Below, one piece after another: positions 1-14,695 of a stretch of 64,000 nucleotides of DNA. The DNA is taken from assembly GCA_035771165.1 (NCBI GenBank), contig JAWNZC010000088.1:850501-914500 (forward strand), read 5' to 3'. The DNA comes from Paragorgia papillata. Its lineage: Eukaryota; Cnidaria; Anthozoa; Scleralcyonacea; Coralliidae. How positions within the stretch are numbered: the stretch's first letter is position 1; the number at the start of each line of letters is the position of its first letter. Made by a program: the position numbers and the translations under genes. The notes under the pieces are model-generated. The model had not been told where the DNA came from and searched no databases. It was given only the letters and a program-made list of their open reading frames with translations.

Positions 1-1884
1 ACAGCATAACCGCCGTCAGTCCTATTAATGACGCCTCGGCGCGATTTGTTTAAAGCTTGCCTGCGTCGTTCATGGGTTTATGCCACTCTGTGGACATATA
101 CCAGATTAAAGAGCATGAAATTCTGTATAACATATGTAAATTTTAAAAAATCGTATAGAGTAGCGGCTGAGAAATTTGTACTTTTTCTGAGAAAATCTGA
201 AATATACAACATAACATCCGTCAGTCGTATTAATAACGCCGCGCCGCAATTTGTTTAAAGCTTGGCTGCGTCGTTCATGGGTCAATGCCACTCTGGGGAC
301 TTATACTAGATTAAAGAGCATGAAATTCTGTATAACGTATTTAAATTTTAAAAAATCGTATAGAATAGCGGCTGAGAAAATTGTACCTTTTCTGAGGAAA
401 TCTGAAATATACAGGATAACCGCCGTCAGTCCTATTAATAACGCCGTGCCGCGATTTGTTTAAACCTTGACTGCGTCGTTCATGGGTCTATGCCACTGTG
501 GACATTTACCAGATTAAAGAGGATGAAATTCTGTATAACATATGTAAATTTAAAAAAATCGTATAGAGTACCGGCTGAGAAATTTGTACTTTTTATGAGA
601 AAATCTGAAATATACAACATAACATCCGTCAGTCGTATTAATAACGCCGCGCCGCAATTTGTTTAAAGCTTGGCTGCGTCGTTCATGGGTCAATGCTACT
701 CTGGGGACTTACACTAGATTAAAGAGCATGAAATTCTGTATAACATATGTAAAATTTAAAAAATCGTATAGAAAAGCGGCTGGGAAAATTGTACCTTTTC
801 TGAGGAAATCTGAAATATACAGCATAACCGCCGTCAGTCGTATTAATGACGCCGCGGCGCGATTTGTTTAAAGCTTGCCTGCGTCGTTCATGGGTTTATG
901 CCACACTGGTGACTTATACTAGATTAAAGAGCATGAGATTCTGTATAACATATGCAAATTTTAAAAAATCGTATAGAGTAGCGGCTGAGAAATTTGTACT
1001 TTTTCTGAGGAAATCTGAAATATACAACATAACATCCGTCAGTCGTATTAATAACGCCGCGGCGTGATTTGTTTAAAGCTTGCCTGCGTCGTTCATGGGT
1101 CTATGCCACTCTGGGGACGTATACTAGATTAAAGAGCATGAAATTATGTATAACATATGTAAATTTAAAAAAATCGTATAGAATAGCGGCTGAGAAATTT
1201 GTACTTTTTCTGAGGAAATCTGAAATATACAACATAACATCCGTCAGTCGTAATAATAACGCCGCGCCGCAATTTGTTTAAAGCTTGACTGCGTCGTTCA
1301 TGGGTCTATGCCACTCTGTGGACATATAGCAGATTAAAGAGCATGAAATTCTGTATAACATATGTAAATTTAAAAAAATCGTTTAGAGTAGCGGCTGACA
1401 AATTTGTACTTTTTCTGAGAAAATCTGAAATATACAACATAACATCCGTCAGTCGTATTAATAACGCCGCGCCGCAATTTGTTTAAAGCTTGGCTGCGTC
1501 GTTCATGGGTCAATGCTACTCTGGGGACTTATACTAGATTAAAGAGCATGAAATTCTGTATAACATATGTAAAATTTAAAAAATCGTATAGAATAGCGGC
1601 TGAGAAAATTGTACCTTTTCTGAGGAAATCTGAAATATACAGCATAACCGCCGTCAGTCGTATTAATGACGCCGCGGCGCGATTTGTTTAAAGCTTGCCT
1701 GCGTCCTTCATGGGTTTATGCCACACTGTTGACTTATACTAGATTAAAGAGCATGAGATTCTGTATAACATATGCAAATTTTAAAAAATCGTATAGAGTA
1801 GCGGCTGAGAAATTTGTACTTTTTCTGAGGAAATCTGAAATATACAACATAACATCCGTCAGTCGTAATAATAACGCCGCGCCG

Positions 1885-4800
1885 CAATTTGTTTAAAGCT
1901 TGACTGCGTCGTTCATGGGTCTATGCCACTCTGTGGACATATAGCAGATTAAAGAGCATGAAATTATGTATAACATATGTAAATTTAAAAAAATCGTATA
2001 GAGTAGCGGCTGAGAAATTTGTACTTTTTCTGAGAAAATCTGAAATATACAACATAACATCCGTCAGTCGTATTAATAACGCCGCGCCGCAATTTGTTTA
2101 AAGCTTGGCTGCGTCGTTCATGGGTCAATGCCACTCTGGGGACTTATACTAGATTAAAGAGCATGAAATTCTGTATAACATATTTAAATTTTAAAAAATC
2201 GTATAGAATAGCGGCTGAGAAAATTGTACCTTTTCTGAGGAAATCTGAAATATACAGCATAACATCCGTCAGTCGTATTAATAACGCCGCGCCGCAATTT
2301 GTTTAAAGCTTGGCTGCGTCGTTCATGGGTCAATGCCACTCTGGGGACTTATACTAGATTAAAGAGCATGAAATTCTGTATAACATATTTAAATTTTAAA
2401 AAAATCGTATAGAATAGCGGCTGAGAAAATTGTACCTTTTCTGAGGAAATCTGAAATATACAGCATAACCGCCGTCAGTCCTATTAATAACGCCGTGCCG
2501 CGATTTGTTTAAAGCTTGACTGCGTCGTTCATGGGTCTATGCCACTGTGGACATTTACCAGATTAAAGAGGATGAAATTCTGTATAACATATGTAAATTA
2601 AAAAAAATCGTATAGAGTAGCGGCTGAGCAATTTTGTACTTTTTCTGAGAAAATCTGAAATATACAACATAACATCCGTCAGTCGTATTAATAACGCCGC
2701 GCCGCAATTTGTTTAAAGCTTGGCTGCGTCGTTCATGGGTCAATGCTACTCTGGGGACTTATACTAGATCAAAGAGCATGAAATTCTGTATAACATATGT
2801 AAATTTTAAAAAATCGCATAGAATAGCGGCTGAGAAAATTGTACCTTTTCTGAGGAAATCTGAAATATACAGCAGCATAACCGCCGTCAGTCGTATTAAT
2901 GACGCCGCGGCGCGATTTGTTTAAAGCTTGCCTGCGTCGTTCATGGGTTTATGCCACTCTGTGGACATATACCAGATTAAAGAGCATGAAATTCTGTATA
3001 ACATATGTAAATTAAAAAAAATCGTATAGAGTAGCGGCTGACAAATTTGTACTTTTTCTGAGAAAATCTGAAATATACAACATAACATCCGTCAGTCATA
3101 TTAATAACGCCGCGCCGCAATTTGTTTAAAGCTTGGCTGCGTCGTTCATGGATCAATGCCACTCTGGGGACTTATACTAGATTAAAGAGCATGAAATTCT
3201 GTATAACGTATTTAAATTTTAAAAAATCGTATAGAATAGCGGCTGAGAAAATTGTACCTTTTCTGAGGAAATCTGAAATATACAGCATAACCGCCGTCAG
3301 TACTATTAATAACGCCGTGCCGCGATTTGTTTAAACCTTGACTGCGTCGTTCATGGGTCTATGCCACTGTGGACATTTACCAGATTAAAGAGGATGAAAT
3401 TCTGTATAACATATGTAAATTTAAAAAAATCGTATAGAGTAGCGGCTGAGAAATTTGTACTTTTTCTGAGAAAATCTGAAATATACAACATAACATCCGT
3501 CAGTCGTATTAATAACGCCGCGCCGCAATTTGTTTAAAGCTTGGCTGCGTCGTTCATGGGTCAATGCTACTCTGGGGACTTATACTAGATCAAAGAGCAT
3601 GAAATTCTGTATAACATATGTAAATTTTAAAAAATCGTATAGAATAGCGGCTGAGAAAATTGTACCTTTTCTGAGGAAATCTGAAATATACAGCAGCATA
3701 ACCGCCGTCAGTCGTATTAATGACGCCGCGGCGCGATTTGTTTAAAGCTTGCCTGCGTCGTTCATGGGTTTACGCCACTCTGTGGACATATACCAGATTA
3801 AAGAGCATGAAATTCTGTATAACATATGTAATTTAAAAAAAATCGTATAGAGTAGCGGCTGACAAATTTGTACTTTTTCTGAGAAAATCTGAAATATACA
3901 ACATAACATCCGTCAGTCGTATTAATAACGCCGCGCCGCAATTTGTTTAAAGCTTGGCTGCGTCGTTCATGGGTCAATGCCACTCTGGGGACTTATACTA
4001 GATTAAAGAGCATGAAATTCTGTATAACGTATTTAAATTTTAAAAAATCGTATAGAATAGCGGCTGAGAAAATTGTACCTTTTCTGAGGAAATCTGAAAT
4101 ATACAGCATAACCGCCGTCAGTCCCTATTAATAACGCCGTGCCGCGATTTGTTTAAACCTTGACTGCGTCGTTCATGGGTCTATGCCACTGTGGACATTT
4201 ACCAGATTAAAGAGGATGAAATTCTGTATAACATATGTAAATTTAAAAAAATCGTATAGAGTAGCGGCTGAGAAATTTGTACTTTTTCTGAGAAAATCTG
4301 AAATATACAACATAACATCGGTCAGTCGTATTAATAACGCCGCGCCGCAATTTTTTTAAAGCTTCGCTGCGTCGTTCATGGGTCAATGCTACTCTGGGGA
4401 CTTATACTAGATTAAAGAGCATGAAATTCTGTATAACATATGTAAATTTTAAAAAATCGTATAGAATAGCGGCTGAGAAAATTGTACCTTTTCTGAGGAA
4501 ATCTGAAATATACAGCATAACCGCCGTCAGTCGTATTAATGACGCTGCGGCGCGATTTGTTTAAAGCTTGCCTGCGTCGTTCATGGGTTTATGCCACACT
4601 GGTGACTTATACTAGATTAAAAGAGCAATGAGATTCTGTATAACATATGCAAATTTTAAAAAATCGTATAGAGTAGCGGCTGAGAAATTTGTACTTTTTC
4701 TGAGGAAATCTGAAATATACAACATAACATCCGTCAGTCGTATTAATAACGCCGCGCCGCAATTTGTTTAAAGCTTGACTGCGTCGTTCATGGGTCTATG

Positions 4801-7615
4801 CCACTCTGTGGACATATAGCAGATTAAAGAGCATGAAATTATGTATAACATATGTAAATTTAAAAAAATCGTATAGAGTAGCGGCTGAGAAATTTGTACT
4901 TTTTCTGAGAAAATCTGAAATATACAACATAACATCCGTCAGTCGTATTAATAACGCCGCGCCGCAATTTGTTTAAAGCTTGGCTGCGTCGTTCATGGGT
5001 CAATGCCACTCTGGGGACTTATACTAGATTAAAGAGCATGAAATTCTGTATAACATATTTAAATTTTAAAAAATCGTATAGAATAGCGGCTGAGAAAATT
5101 GTACCTTTTCTGAGGAAATCTGAAATATACAGCATAACATCCGTCAGTCGTATTAATAACGCCGCGCCGCAATTTGTTTAAAGCTTGGCTGCGTCGTTCA
5201 TGGGTCAATGCCACTCTGGGGACTTATACTAGATTAAAGAGCATGAAATTCTGTATAACATATTTAAATTTTAAAAAATCGTATAGAATAGCGGCTGAGA
5301 AAATTGTACCTTTTCTGAGGAAATCTGAAATATACAGCATAACCGCCGTCAGTCCTATTAATAACGCCGTGCCGCGATTTGTTTAAAGCTTGACTGCGTC
5401 GTTCATGGGTCTATGCCACTGTGGACATTTACCAGATTAAAGAGGATGAAATTCTGTATAACATATGTAAATTAAAAAAAATCGTATAGAGTAGCGGCTG
5501 AGCAATTTGTACTTTTTCTGAGAAAATCTGAAATATACAACATAACATCCGTCAGTCGTATTAATAACGCCGCGCCGCAATTTGTTTAAAGCTTGGCTGC
5601 GTCGTTCATGGGTCAATGCTACTCTGGGGACTTATACTAGATCAAAGAGCATGAAATTCTGTATAACATATGTAAATTTTAAAAAATCGCATAGAATAGC
5701 GGCTGAGAAAATTGTACCTTTTCTGAGGAAATCTGAAATATACAGCAGCATAACCGCCGTCAGTCGTATTAATGACGCCGCGGCGCGATTTGTTTAAAGC
5801 TTGCCTGCGTCGTTCATGGGTTTATGCCACTCTGTGGACATATACCAGATTAAAGAGCATGAAATTCTGTATAACATATGTAAATTAAAAAAAATCGTAT
5901 AGAGTAGCGGCTGACAAATTTGTACTTTTTCTGAGAAAATCTGAAATATACAACATAACATCCGTCAGTCATATTAATAACGCCGCGCCGCAATTTGTTT
6001 AAAGCTTGGCTGCGTCGTTCATGGATCAATGCCACTCTGGGGACTTATACTAGATTAAAGAGCATGAAATTCTGTATAACGTATTTAAATTTTAAAAAAT
6101 CGTATAGAATAGCGGCTGAGAAAATTGTACCTTTTCTGAGGAAATCTGAAATATACAGCATAACCGCCGTCAGTACTATTAATAACGCCGTGCCGCGATT
6201 TGTTTAAACCTTGACTGCGTCGTTCATGGGTCTATGCCACTGTGGACATTTACCAGATTAAAGAGGATGAAATTCTGTATAACATATGTAAATTTAAAAA
6301 AATCGTATAGAGTAGCGGCTGAGAAATTTGTACTTTTTCTGAGAAAATCTGAAATATACAACATAACATCCGTCAGTCGTATTAATAACGCCGCGCCGCA
6401 ATTTGTTTAAAGCTTGGCTGCGTCGTTCATGGGTCAATGCTACTCTGGGGACTTATACTAGATCAAAGAGCATGAAATTCTGTATAACATATGTAAATTT
6501 TAAAAAATCGTATAGAATAGCGGCTGAGAAAATTGTACCTTTTCTGAGGAAATCTGAAATATACAGCAGCATAACCGCCGTCAGTCGTATTAATGACGCC
6601 GCGGCGCGATTTGTTTAAAGCTTGCCTGCGTCGTTCATGGGTTTACGCCACTCTGTGGACATATACCAGATTAAAGAGCATGAAATTCTGTATAACATAT
6701 GTAATTTAAAAAAAATCGTATAGAGTAGCGGCTGACAAATTTGTACTTTTTCTGAGAAAATCTGAAATATACAACATAACATCCGTCAGTCGTATTAATA
6801 ACGCCGCGCCGCAATTTGTTTAAAGCTTGGCTGCGTCGTTCATGGGTCAATGCCACTCTGGGGACTTATACTAGATTAAAGAGCATGAAATTCTGTATAA
6901 CGTATTTAAATTTTAAAAAATCGTATAGAATAGCGGCTGAGAAAATTGTACCTTTTCTGAGGAAATCTGAAATATACAGCATAACCGCCGTCAGTCCTAT
7001 TAATAACGCCGTGCCGCGATTTGTTTAAACCTTGACTGCGTCGTTCATGGGTCTATGCCACTGTGGACATTTACCAGATTAAAGAGGATGAAATTCTGTA
7101 TAACATATGTAAATTTAAAAAAATCGTATAGAGTAGCGGCTGAGAAATTTGTACTTTTTCTGAGAAAATCTGAAATATACAACATAACATCGGTCAGTCG
7201 TATTAATAACGCCGCGCCGCAATTTTTTTAAAGCTTCGCTGCGTCGTTCATGGGTCAATGCTACTCTGGGGACTTATACTAGATTAAAGAGCATGAAATT
7301 CTGTATAACATATGTAAATTTTAAAAAATCGTATAGAATAGCGGCTGAGAAAATTGTACCTTTTCTGAGGAAATCTGAAATATACAGCATAACCGCCGTC
7401 AGTCGTATTAATGACGCTGCGGCGCGATTTGTTTAAAGCTTGCCTGCGTCGTTCATGGGTTTATGCCACACTGGTGACTTATACTAGATTAAAGAGCATG
7501 AGATTCTGTATAACATATGCAAATTTTAAAAAATCGTTATAGAGTAGCGGCTGAGAAATTTGTACTTTTTCTGAGGAAATCTGAAATATACAACATAACA
7601 TCCGTCAGTCGTATT
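1885..7615. repeat. Tandem duplication of a ~2.87-kb, 14-monomer higher-order block
   Basis: Private variants recur about 2,873-2,875 bp apart. The AGCAGCATAACC insertion variant near 2870 and 3690 returns near 5743 and 6566. The GTTCATGGATCAATG variant near 3148 returns near 6021. The CATCGGTCAGTCG plus AATTTTTTTAAAGCTTCGC pair near 4317-4365 returns near 7190-7238. The two halves are about 1885-4757 and 4758-7615; the exact edges are uncertain because neighbouring monomers are alike. Within each half a four-monomer, ~821-bp sub-block is itself doubled. Confidence 0.8.
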
Positions 7616-7634
7616 AATAACGCCGCGGCGTGAT

Positions 7635-10100
7635 TTGTTTAAAGCTTGCCTGCGTCGTTCATGGGTCTATGCCACTCTGGGGACGTATACTAGATTAAAG
7701 AGCATGAAATTATGTATAACATATGTAAATTTAAAAAAATCGTATAGAATAGCGGCTGAGAAATTTGTACTTTTTCTGAGGAAATCTGAAATATACAACA
7801 TAACATCCGTCAGTCGTAATAATAACGCCGCGCCGCAATTTGTTTAAAGCTTGACTGCGTCGTTCATGGGTCTATGCCACTCTGTGGACATATAGCAGAT
7901 TAAAGAGCATGAAATTCTGTATAACATATGTAAATTTAAAAAAATCGTATAGAGTAGTGGCTGACAAATTTGTACTTTTTCTGAGAAAATCTGAAATATA
8001 CAACATAACATCCGTCAGTCGTATTAATAACGCCGCGCCGCAATTTGTTTAAAGCTTGGCTGCGTCGTTCATGGGTCAATGCCACTCTGGGGACTTATAC
8101 TAGATTAAAGAGCATGAAATTCTGTATAACATATGTAAATTTTAAAAAATCCTATAGAATAGCGGCTGACAAAATTGTACCTTTTCTGAGGAAATCTGAA
8201 ATATACAGCATAACCGCCGTCAGTCGTATTAATGACGCCGCGGCGCGATTTGTTTAAAGCTTGCCTGCGTCCTTCATGGGTTTATGCCACACTGTTGACT
8301 TATACTAGATTAAAGAGCATGAGATTCTGTATAACATATGCAAATTTTAAAAAATCGTATAGAGTAGCGGCTGAGAAATTTGTACTTTTTCTGAGGAAAT
8401 CTGAAATATACAACATAACATCCGTCAGTCGTATTAATAACGCCGCGGCGTGATTTGTTTAAAGCTTGCCTGCGTCGTTCATGGGTCTATGCCACTCTGG
8501 GGACGTATACTAGATTAAAGAGCATGAAATTATGTATAACATATGTAAATTTAAAAAAATCGTATAGAATAGCGGCTGAGAAATTTGTACTTTTTCTGAG
8601 AAAATCTGAAATATACAACATAACATCCGTCAGTCGTATTAATAACGCCGCGCCGCAATTTTTTTAAAGCTTGGCTGCGTCGTTCATGGGTCAATGCTAC
8701 TCTGGGGACTTATACTAGATTAAAGAGCATGAAATTCTGTATAACATATGTAAATTTTAAAAAATCGTATAGAATAGCGGCTGAGAAAATTGTACCTTTT
8801 CTGAGGAAATCTGAAATATACAGCATAACCGCCGTCAGTCGTATTAATGACGCTGCGGCGCGATTTGTTTAAAGCTTGCCTGCGTCGTTCATGGGTTTAT
8901 GCCACACTGGTGACTTATACTAGATTAAAGAGCATGAGATTCTGTATAACATATGCAAATTTTAAAAAATCGTATAGAGTAGCGGCTGAGAAATTTGTAC
9001 TTTTTCTGAGGAAATCTGAAATATACAACATAACATCCGTCAGTCGTATTAATAACGCCGCGGCGTGATTTGTTTAAAGCTTGCCTGCGTCGTTCATGGG
9101 TCTATGCCACTCTGGGGACGTATACTAGATTAAAGAGCATGAAATTATGTATACAATTTGTAAATTTAAAAAAATCGTATAGAATAGCGGCTGAGAAATT
9201 TGTACTTTTTCTGAGGAAATCTGAAATATACAACATAACATCCGTCAGTCGTAATAATAACGCCGCGCCGCAATTTGTTTAAAGCTTGACTGCGTCGTTC
9301 ATGGGTCTATGCCACTCTGTGGACATATAGCAGATTAAAGAGCATGAAATTCTGTATAACATATGTAAATTTAAAAAAATCGTATAGAGTAGCGGCTGAC
9401 AAATTTGTACTTTTTCTGAGAAAATCTGAAATATACAACATAACATCCGTCAGTCGTATTAATAACGCCGCGCCGCAATTTGTTTAAAGCTTGGCTGCGT
9501 CGTTCATGGGTCAATGCCACTCTGGGGACTTATACTAGATTAAAGAGCATGAAATTCTGTATAACATATGTAAATTTAAAAAAATCCTATAGAATAGCGG
9601 CTGAGAAAATTGTACCTTTTCTGAGGAAATCTGAAATATACAGCATAACCGCCGTCAGTCGTATTAATGACGCCGCGGCGCGATTTGTTTAAAGCTTGCC
9701 TGCGTCGTTCATGGGGGTATGCCACACTGGTGACTTATACTAGATTAAAGAGCATGAGATTCTGTATAACATATGCAAATTTTAAAAAATCGTATAGAGT
9801 AGCGGCTGAGAAATTTGTACTTTTTCTGAGGAAATCTGAAATATACAACATAACATCCGTCAGTCGTATTAATAACGCCGCGGCGTGATTTGTTTAAAGC
9901 TTGCCTGCGTCGTTCATGGGTCTATGCCACTCTGGGGACGTATACTAGATTAAAGAGCATGAAATTATGTATAACATATGTAAATTTAAAAAAATCGTAT
10001 AGAGTAGCGGCTGAGAAATTTGTACTTTTTCTGAGAAAATCTGAAATATACAACATAACATCCGTCAGTCGTATTAATAACGCCGCGCCGCAATTTGTTT
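7635..10100. repeat. Seven-monomer (~1,435-bp) repeated block inside satellite block 1
   Basis: The monomer string beginning near 7635 (GCGGCGTGATTTG junction, GGGGACGTATACTAG, CATGAAATTATGTATAAC) returns 1,435 bp later near 9070, and the following monomer near 8045 returns near 9480. The same string also occurs near 1069-1691, 6,566 bp (32 monomers) upstream. This indicates segmental exchange within the array. Limits are approximate. Confidence 0.65.
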
Positions 10101-13100
10101 AAAGCTTGGCTGCGTCGTTCATGGGTCAATGCCACTCTGGGGACTTATACTAGATTAAAGAGCATGAAATTCTGTATAACATATTTAAATTTTAAAAAAT
10201 CGTATAGAATAGCGGCTGAGAAAATTGTACCTTTTCTGAGGAAATCTGAAATATACAGCATAACCGCCGTCAGTCCTATTAATAACGCCGTGCCGCGATT
10301 TGTTTAAAGCTTGACTGCGTCGTTCATGGGTCTATGCCACTGTGGACATTTACCAGATTAAAGAGGATGAAATTCTGTATAACATGTAAATTAAAAAAAA
10401 TAAAAAAATTTGTACTTTGCTGAGAAAATCTGAAATATACAACATAACATCCGTCAGTCGTATTAATAACGCCGCGCCGCAATTTGTTTAAAGCTTGGCT
10501 GCGTCGTTCATGGGTCAATGCTACTCTGGGGACTTATACTAGATCAAAGAGCATGAAATTCTGTATAACATATGTAAATTTTAAAAAATCGTATAGAATA
10601 GCGGCTAAGAAAATTGTACCTTTTCTGAGGAAATCTGAAATATACAGCAGCATAACCGCCGTCAGTCGTATTAAGGACGCCGCGGCGCGATTTGTTTAAA
10701 GCTTGCCTGCGTCGTTCATGGGTTTATGCCACTCTGTGGACATGTACCAGATTAAAGAGCATGAAATTCTGTATAACATATGTAAATTAAAAAAAATCGT
10801 ATAGAGTAGCGGCTGACAAATTTGTACTTTTTCTGAGAAAATCTGAAAGATACAACATAACATCCGTCAGTCGTATTAATAACGCCGCGCCGCAATTTGT
10901 TTAAAGCTTGGCTGCGTCGTTCATGGATCAATGCCACTCTGGGGACTTATACTAGATTAAAGAGCATGAAATTCTGTATAACGTATTTAAATTTTAAAAA
11001 ATCGTATAGAATAGCGGCTGAGAAAATTGTACCTTTTCTGAGGAAATCTGAAATATACAGCATAACCGCCGTCAGTCCTATTAATAACGCCGTGCCGCGA
11101 TTTGTTTAAACCTTGACTGCGTCGTTCATGGGTCTATGCCACTGTGGACATTTACCAGATTAAAGAGGATGAAATTCTGTATAACATATGTAAATTTAAA
11201 AAAATCGTATAGAGTAGCGGCTGAGAAATTTGTACTTTTTCTGAGAAAATCTGAAATATACAACATAACATCCGTCAGTCGTATTAATAACGCCGCGCCG
11301 CAATTTGTTTAAAGCTTGGCTGCGTCGTTCATGGGTCAATGCTACTCTGGGGACTTATACTAGATCAAAGAGCCTGAAATTCTGTATAACATATGTAAAT
11401 TTTAAAAAATCGTATAGAATAGCGGCTGAGAAAATTGTACCTTTTCTGAGGAAATCTGAAATATACAGCAGCATAACCGCCGTCAGTCGTATTAATGACG
11501 CCGCGGCGCGATTTGTTTAAAGCTTGCCTGCGTCGTTCATGGGTTTACGCCACTCTGTGGACATATACCAGACTAAAGAGCATCAAATTCTGTATAACAT
11601 ATGTAATTTAAAAAAAATCGTATAGAGTAGCGGCTGACAAATTTGTACTTTTTCTGAGAAAATCTGAAATATACAACATAACATCCGTCAGTCGTATTAA
11701 TAACGCCGCGCCGCAATTTGTTTAAAGCTTGGCTGCGTCGTTCATGGGTCAATGCCACTCTGGGGACTTATACTAGATTAAAGAGCATGAAATTCTGTAT
11801 AACGTATTTAAATTTTAAAAAATCGTATAGAATAGCGGCTGAGAAAATTGTACCTTTTCTGAGGAAATCTGAAATATACAGCATAACCGCCGTCAGTCCT
11901 ATTAATAACGCCGTGCCGCGATTTGTTTAAACCTTGACTGCGTCGTTCATGGGTCTATGCCACTGTGGACATTTACCAGATTAAAGAGGATGAAATTCTG
12001 TATAACATATGTAAATTTTAAAAAATAGTATGGAATAGCGGCTGAGAAAATTGTACCTTTTCTGAGAAAATCTGAAATATACAACATAACATCCGTCAGT
12101 CGTATTAATAACGCCGCGCCGCGATTTGTTTAAAGCTTGCCTGCGTCGTTCACGGGTTTATGCCACTCTGGGCACTTATACTAGATTAAAGAGCATGAAA
12201 TTCTGTATAACATATGTAAATTTTAAAAAATCGTATAGAATAGCGGCTCAGAAAATTGTACCTTTTCTGAGGAAATCTGAAAATACAGCATAACCGCCGT
12301 CAGTCGTATTAATAACGCCGCGCCGCAATTTGTTTAAACCTTGCCTGCGTCGTTCATGGGTCAATGCCACTCTGAGGACTTATACTAGATTAAAAAGCAT
12401 GAAATTCTGTATAACATATTTAAATTTTAAAAAATCGTATAGAATAGCGGCTGAGAAAATTGTACCTTTTCTGAGAAAATCTGAAATATACAGCATAACC
12501 GCCGTCAGTCGTATTAATGACGCCGCGGCGCGATTTGTTTAAAGCTTGCCTGCGTCCTTCATGGGTTTATGCCACTCTGGTGACTTATACTAGATTAAAG
12601 AGCGTGAAATTCTGTATAACATATGTAAATTAAAAAAAATCGTATAGAATAGCGGCTGAGAAAATTGTATCTTTTCTGAGGAAATGTGAAATATACAACA
12701 TAACCGCCGTCAGTCGTATTAATAACGCCGCGCCGCAATTTGTTTAAACCTTGCCTGCGTCGTTCATGGGTCTATGCCACTCTGGGGACTTATACTAGAT
12801 TAAAGAGCATGAAATTCTGTATAACATATGTAAATTTTAAAAAATCGTATAGAATAGCGCCTGAGAAAATTGTACCTTTTCTGAGGAAATCTGAAATATA
12901 CAGCATAACCGCCGTCAGTCGTATTAATGACGCCGCGGCGCGATTTGTTTAAAGCTTGCCTGCGTCGTTCATGGGTTTATGCCACTCTGTGGACATATAC
13001 CAGATTAAAGAGCATGAAATTCTGTATAACATATGTAAATTTAAAAAAATCGTATACAGTAGCGGCTGAGAAATTTGTACTTTTTCTGAGAAAATCTGAA

Positions 13101-14232
13101 ATATACAACATAACATCCGTCAGTCGTATTAATAACGCCGCGCCGCAATTTGTTTAAAGCTTGGCTGCGTCGTTCATGGGTCAATGCCACTCTGGGGACT
13201 TATACTAGATTAAAGAGCATGAAATTCTGTATGACATATGTAAATTTTAAAAAATCGTATAGAATAGCGGCTGAGAAAATTGTACCATTTCTGAGGAAAT
13301 CTGAAATATACAGCATAACCGCCGTCAGTCGTATTAATGACGCCGCGGCGCGATTTGTTTAAAGCTTGCCTGCGTCGTTCATGGGTTTATGCCACTCTGT
13401 GGACATATACCAGATTAAAGAGCATGAAATTCTGTATAACATATGTAAATTTAAAAAAATCGTATAGAGTAGCGGCTGAGAAATTTGTACTTTTTCTGAG
13501 AAAATCTGAAATATACAACATAACATCCGTCAGTCGTATTAATAACGCCGCGCCGCAATTTGTTTAAAGCTTGGCTGCGTCGTTCATGGGTCAATGCCAC
13601 TCTGGGGACTTATACTAGATTAAAGAGCATGAAATTCTGTATAACATATGTAAATTTTCAAAAATCGTATAGAATAGCGGCTGAGAAAATTGTACCTTTT
13701 CTGAGGAAATCTGAAATATACAGCATAACCGCCGTCAGTCGTATTAATGACGCCGCGGCGCGATTTGTTTAAAGCTTGCGTGCGTCGTTCATGGGTTTAT
13801 GCCACTCTGTGGACATATACCAGATTAAAGAGCATGAAATTATGTATAACATATGTAAATTTAAAAAAATCGTATACAGTAGCGGCTGAGAAATTTGTAC
13901 TTTTTCTGAGAAAATCTGAAATATACAACATAACATCCGTCAGTCGTATTAATAACGCCGCGCCGCAATTTGTTTAAAGCTTGGCTGCGTCGTTCATGGG
14001 TCAATGCCACTCTGGGGACTTATACTAGATTAAAGAGCATGAAATGCTGTATAACATATGTAAATTTTAAAAAATCGTATAGAATAGCGGCTGAGAAAAT
14101 TGTACCATTTCTGAGGAAATCTGAAATATACAGCATAACCGCCGTCAGTCGTATTAATGACGCCGCGGCGCGATTTGTTTAAAGCTTGCCTGCGTCGTTC
14201 ATGGGTTTATGCCACACTGGTGACTTATACTA

Positions 14233-14695
14233 CAATCATGGCCAAAAGTTTTCGGGACACAGTCGGTAAATGGCGCTGTGTTTATATTTGTTTTGTTAAC
14301 TCGTTATTTCATTATTGCAACTTTAGTTTTACTATCTTATAGCCCCTCCCCCCCTCCCCCGTGCAATGTTGAGTGTTTAAGACAGGAAAACATAATAGAA
14401 TACAATGTGGTGAAAAATGTGATTGCTACATTCACTTTCACATAAAATTTGCTACAACTATAAGTATGACTTGATAGTAAGTTGCGCAGCCGAGAGGCAA
14501 ATATTTTGGCGTTGCACTATTATTTCATCATGTTTCATGTTCTAAACATTACCATGTTAAATGTGTGACATGTTGCCATATGAAACATGAGCGAAATTAC
14601 ACAAATCACAACATTGCAGGGGGGAAAGGGGGGGGAGGTGTTCAAATTCATACCAAAAAGTATCGTCAGTGGCCCACCACTTTTGGCCATGATTG
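14233..14695. mobile_element. Family-1 MITE, copy A
   Basis: This non-coding element has 17-bp perfect terminal inverted repeats, CAATCATGGCCAAAAGT and its complement. A pyrimidine tract at about 14341-14362 (CCCCTCC... followed by GTGCAATGTTG) faces a purine tract at about 14615-14640 (AACATTGC followed by G runs), so the element can fold back on itself. The left side is flanked by the target TA. The right side runs directly into TCTGTGTAAGG of the spacer with no TA. I see no coding capacity. Confidence 0.85.

Larger units (their letters stand above)
1..14232. repeat. 205-bp HindIII-type satellite array, block 1
   Basis: About 69 head-to-tail monomers of ~205 bp continue beyond the left window edge. 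Most monomers carry an AAGCTT (HindIII) site followed by a CTGCGTCGTTCATGG-like stretch, then ACTTATACTAGATTAAAG, an AT-rich middle and a CpG-rich end. Two main types alternate over much of the block. One has TGTACCTTTTCTGAGGAAATC with CAGCATAACCGCC; the other has GTACTTTTTCTGAGAAAATC with CAACATAACATCC, so a 410-bp dimer is common. Short open frames of 61-76 codons recur on both strands. Because 205 is not a multiple of three they change frame from monomer to monomer, and stops and indels fall freely, so they are not genes. Function is unknown; a centromeric or heterochromatic role would be inference only. Confidence 0.97.

Noticed and set aside
28..14182. Dozens of 61-76-codon frames on both strands in the 205-bp satellite as a peptide gene family
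   Set aside because: They follow the repeat exactly, occur on both strands at once, change frame because 205 is not divisible by three, and are broken freely by indels; no signal peptide or known domain.
1..14232. CENP-B box in the 205-bp monomer
   Set aside because: ATCGTATAGAATAGCGG resembles it superficially but does not match the required TTCG-NNNN-A-NN-CGGG spacing.
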